Of a stretch of DNA of 7,346 bases, positions 5,402 to 7,346 are shown piece after piece (the first letter of the stretch is position 1; each line of letters opens with the position of its first letter). The stretch comes from Oscillospiraceae bacterium (GTDB taxonomy: Bacteria; Bacillota; Clostridia; Oscillospirales; Ruminococcaceae): assembly GCA_028694405.1 (NCBI GenBank), contig JAQUTM010000114.1, positions 1 to 7,346 on the forward strand, read 5' to 3'. The position numbers and the translations under genes were made by a program. The notes under the pieces are model-generated. The model saw only the letters and a list, made by a program, of their open reading frames with translations, did no database searches and was not told the origin of the DNA.

Positions 5402-7171
5402 TTATGCGGCAGCTTGTGAGTTGCTTTCGTCGTTTGCGGTGTTTTCCGCAGGTTCGGTTGAAACAGTGGGTTCAGTGGAGGGAGCAGCTTGTGAGTGAGA
5501 CAAGCGCTCTAAGTCGGTACCGGCTACAATTTCACTGCCGGCGTCACCTACAAAGTTAATTTTTACCGTATCACCTACGTTTACAATTACGCTTAGGGCT
5601 GCATCTGCGGCGCTAACGGCATAATAACTGTCAGAGGTATCCAATTTAAAGTAATAATAGGTGTTGCCCTCAAGTACGGCCTCGCGTTTTTCTATTACTA
5701 TGCCTATAGCCTCGGTGGTGGGCGCTGTGCTTTCTGTTGTAATGTTATTTTGTAACAGTAAACGGCGGTAATTGTCTTGACACTCTATTACGGTTTGACC
5801 TGTGGCAACTACTTGATACTGACGCACATTTACCATGGCATACATTTTAACAAGGCCGGCAGCGTCCTTTAAAGCCATAAAATAGGTGGGTTCGCTGTTT
5901 ATGTTAAGCAATAGCGGAAAAGTAGCAGAATAGCCTAAATGCTGTACCACACCTTGTGCAGAGGACATTGCAGAATATTCCTCGGCGCCTGCTACCTGAT
6001 AATATCTTGTCTCTTTGGTACGTTGGTTTGCCAAAATAAAGCCAACGTTAGACTGGTCTCCGCCTACAGAGGTAACACCTGTGTACATGTAAACATCGTC
6101 GTCCATTGCAATATAATTATAGCCGTCAGTAGTAACGGTTACACCTTTTTGTCCCAACAGAGAGTTTAAAAAACCGTTGCTATACTGTCCGTAATAGTCA
6201 TATTGTTCCATAATTAGCTCTGCGGTGTATACACGGTCTACCCATGTGGGTACGTCTGCGGCAGGGTAGTATGTGCTCTCACCGTTAACGGCATTAACCA
6301 AAACCGCACCGTCTATATCGCGCCCGCCAAACAGACCGATACGCATCGTTACGCGCGGGCAAATCCAGTAGGGATCACCATTGTCATCAATTTCAAAAAT
6401 GGGAGAATCAAACATATATGTGGGATAATTAAAACGCAAATGGCGGTATAAATTACGCATAAAATGCTCGTCGGTAGTATATTTCATACCTTCCTCTAAG
6501 CGTACAACCTCCACGTTTTGTGTAACCATATCAATTAAAACATAGGCGGGAATACCGTTTTTACGGTTGTTTAGCCATTTGATTAAGTCGCCGTAAACAA
6601 GGGGGGTTACACGCATGGGACGGTCGTTATAATTTAGCTGAGAGTTTTGAGAGGAAACCTCAAACTGGCTAACCATGTCCGATAATTCGCCCAGCTTGCG
6701 GTCACCCAATTTTTCGGCGCTGGCACGGTCTAGCATGGGAATTTGGTCATATGAAACTTCTTGGACATCTTCGGTAAAATTGCCGGTGTTAATGGTAAGC
6801 AGGCTGCTGTAAGAACCGGCGCGCAAGATAACGCTGGAAGCCAAAGAGCCCACAGCAATAAGCACCAAAAATGCGGCACAAATAATAAGAGGTATTTTGC
6901 AATGACTTTTTACCTGCCGAAAGAAAGCCGCTTGGTCATCGGTACGCCATATGCCCGAAGTAATAATTGCGCAGCCGCAATATACGGCAGAAAGCAAAAA
7001 GAAAAAGAAATAAAAATCTTTATTATGCAAGTTAAGCGCCGGTAGTTCAAAGTAAAAGTATATAAATCCAAATACTATCGTAACCAAAAAGTTAACTAAA
7101 ATGCGCTTAAAGCGCCCTTTCGGTCGATAGCTGCCGTTAAAGGGCTGGGTATTATCTTGCCTGTTTCTCAT
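5402..7171 (-). CDS. Membrane-anchored protein of unknown function
   Basis: A 589-residue protein with a basic N-terminal tail (RPKGRFKR, 16-23) and three predicted membrane helices (about 24-46, 52-74 and 93-116). The positive-inside rule puts the N-terminus inside and residues 117-589 outside. The external part starts with a polar stretch (120-185), then a long mixed alpha/beta region (about 186-470) rich in Tyr, Gly and Asp, with motifs such as DDNGDPYWICP (262-272), YGQYSNGFLNS (327-337) and YTGVTSVGGDQSNVGF (363-378). A linker rich in Thr (478-487) leads to a small beta-rich segment (488-553, possibly OB-like) and a Ser/Thr/Pro/Glu-rich tail. I believe similar proteins occur in clostridia as hypothetical proteins, but I know no function. 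AGGAG seven bases before ATG 7171 supports the start. It is the first gene of the operon with sdaAB and sdaAA. No protease, transferase or transport motif was recognised. Confidence 0.88.
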   Translation of the reverse strand: MRNRQDNTQPFNGSYRPKGRFKRILVNFLVTIVFGFIYFYFELPALNLHNKDFYFFFFLLSAVYCGCAIITSGIWRTDDQAAFFRQVKSHCKIPLIICAAFLVLIAVGSLASSVILRAGSYSSLLTINTGNFTEDVQEVSYDQIPMLDRASAEKLGDRKLGELSDMVSQFEVSSQNSQLNYNDRPMRVTPLVYGDLIKWLNNRKNGIPAYVLIDMVTQNVEVVRLEEGMKYTTDEHFMRNLYRHLRFNYPTYMFDSPIFEIDDNGDPYWICPRVTMRIGLFGGRDIDGAVLVNAVNGESTYYPAADVPTWVDRVYTAELIMEQYDYYGQYSNGFLNSLLGQKGVTVTTDGYNYIAMDDDVYMYTGVTSVGGDQSNVGFILANQRTKETRYYQVAGAEEYSAMSSAQGVVQHLGYSATFPLLLNINSEPTYFMALKDAAGLVKMYAMVNVRQYQVVATGQTVIECQDNYRRLLLQNNITTESTAPTTEAIGIVIEKREAVLEGNTYYYFKLDTSDSYYAVSAADAALSVIVNVGDTVKINFVGDAGSEIVAGTDLERLSHSQAAPSTEPTVSTEPAENTANDESNSQAAA

Positions 7172-7246
7172 GGTTTACTCCTAATATCAGCTTAAAATGA
7201 AGCTGTGATGCCACAATTACGGCTCGCGGCGTGCCGAATTAAATAT

Positions 7247-7275
7247 ATTATAAAGCATTTTAACATAGTTTACAA
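7247..7275 (-). promoter_or_regulatory. Promoter for the membrane protein-sdaAB-sdaAA operon
   Basis: On the minus strand TTGTAA (7275-7270) and a perfect TATAAT (7252-7247) are separated by 17 bases. Initiation near 7240 would give a leader of about 70 bases before ATG 7171, ending in the AGGAG ribosome binding site. The leader contains a weak GC-rich inverted segment (around 7221-7237) but no terminator or riboswitch that I can recognise. Confidence 0.65.
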
Positions 7276-7346
7276 ATTTTGCACTATTCTAACACACTTA
7301 TTTACAGTTTGTTTACATCGTGCTGTACGGTGGTAAAATTTTCAAA

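Overview
The window looks like chromosomal DNA of a low-to-moderate-GC anaerobic Firmicute, most likely a clostridial (Oscillospiraceae- or Lachnospiraceae-like) bacterium. Supporting signs are consensus sigma-A-type promoters with 17-base spacers, strong AGGAG/GGAGG ribosome binding sites, a T-box riboswitch, a two-subunit iron-sulfur serine dehydratase and tRNA genes with encoded CCA. The genus cannot be fixed from the sequence alone.

Layout. Bases 52-285 hold three tightly packed plus-strand tRNA genes (Glu-CTC, Lys-CTT, Asn-GTT), closed by an intrinsic terminator at 291-315. Bases 316-1683 are AT-rich and hold no convincing intact gene. One plus-strand frame there is much more open than the other two, which suggests a decayed gene. 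A strong, nearly symmetrical terminator (1684-1714) separates the tRNA side from a block of minus-strand genes filling the rest of the window.

Minus strand, in transcription order from the right: a promoter (7247-7275) drives a 589-residue membrane-anchored protein of unknown function, then sdaAB and sdaAA (L-serine dehydratase beta and alpha), with gaps of 17 and 16 bases. About 15 bases after sdaAA is a perfect TTGACA-17-TATAAT promoter. It is followed by a complete T-box leader (about 3780-3497) whose specifier reads best as ACC (threonine). This leader controls an 11-helix sodium:amino-acid symporter of the NSS/SNF family. After the symporter, a further TTGCGA-17-TATAAT promoter overlaps its last codons and precedes rhaM (L-rhamnose mutarotase), which ends before the 1684-1714 terminator.

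How it fits together: the serine dehydratase turns serine into pyruvate and ammonia. The adjacent transporter is predicted, from its T-box, to be made when uncharged tRNA-Thr accumulates, so it is probably a threonine (or related hydroxy-amino-acid) importer. The best leads are the T-box-based substrate prediction, the unusual gate and TM6 residues of that transporter, and the unknown membrane protein leading the serine dehydratase operon. I saw no CRISPR array, insertion sequence, phage gene or defence system.
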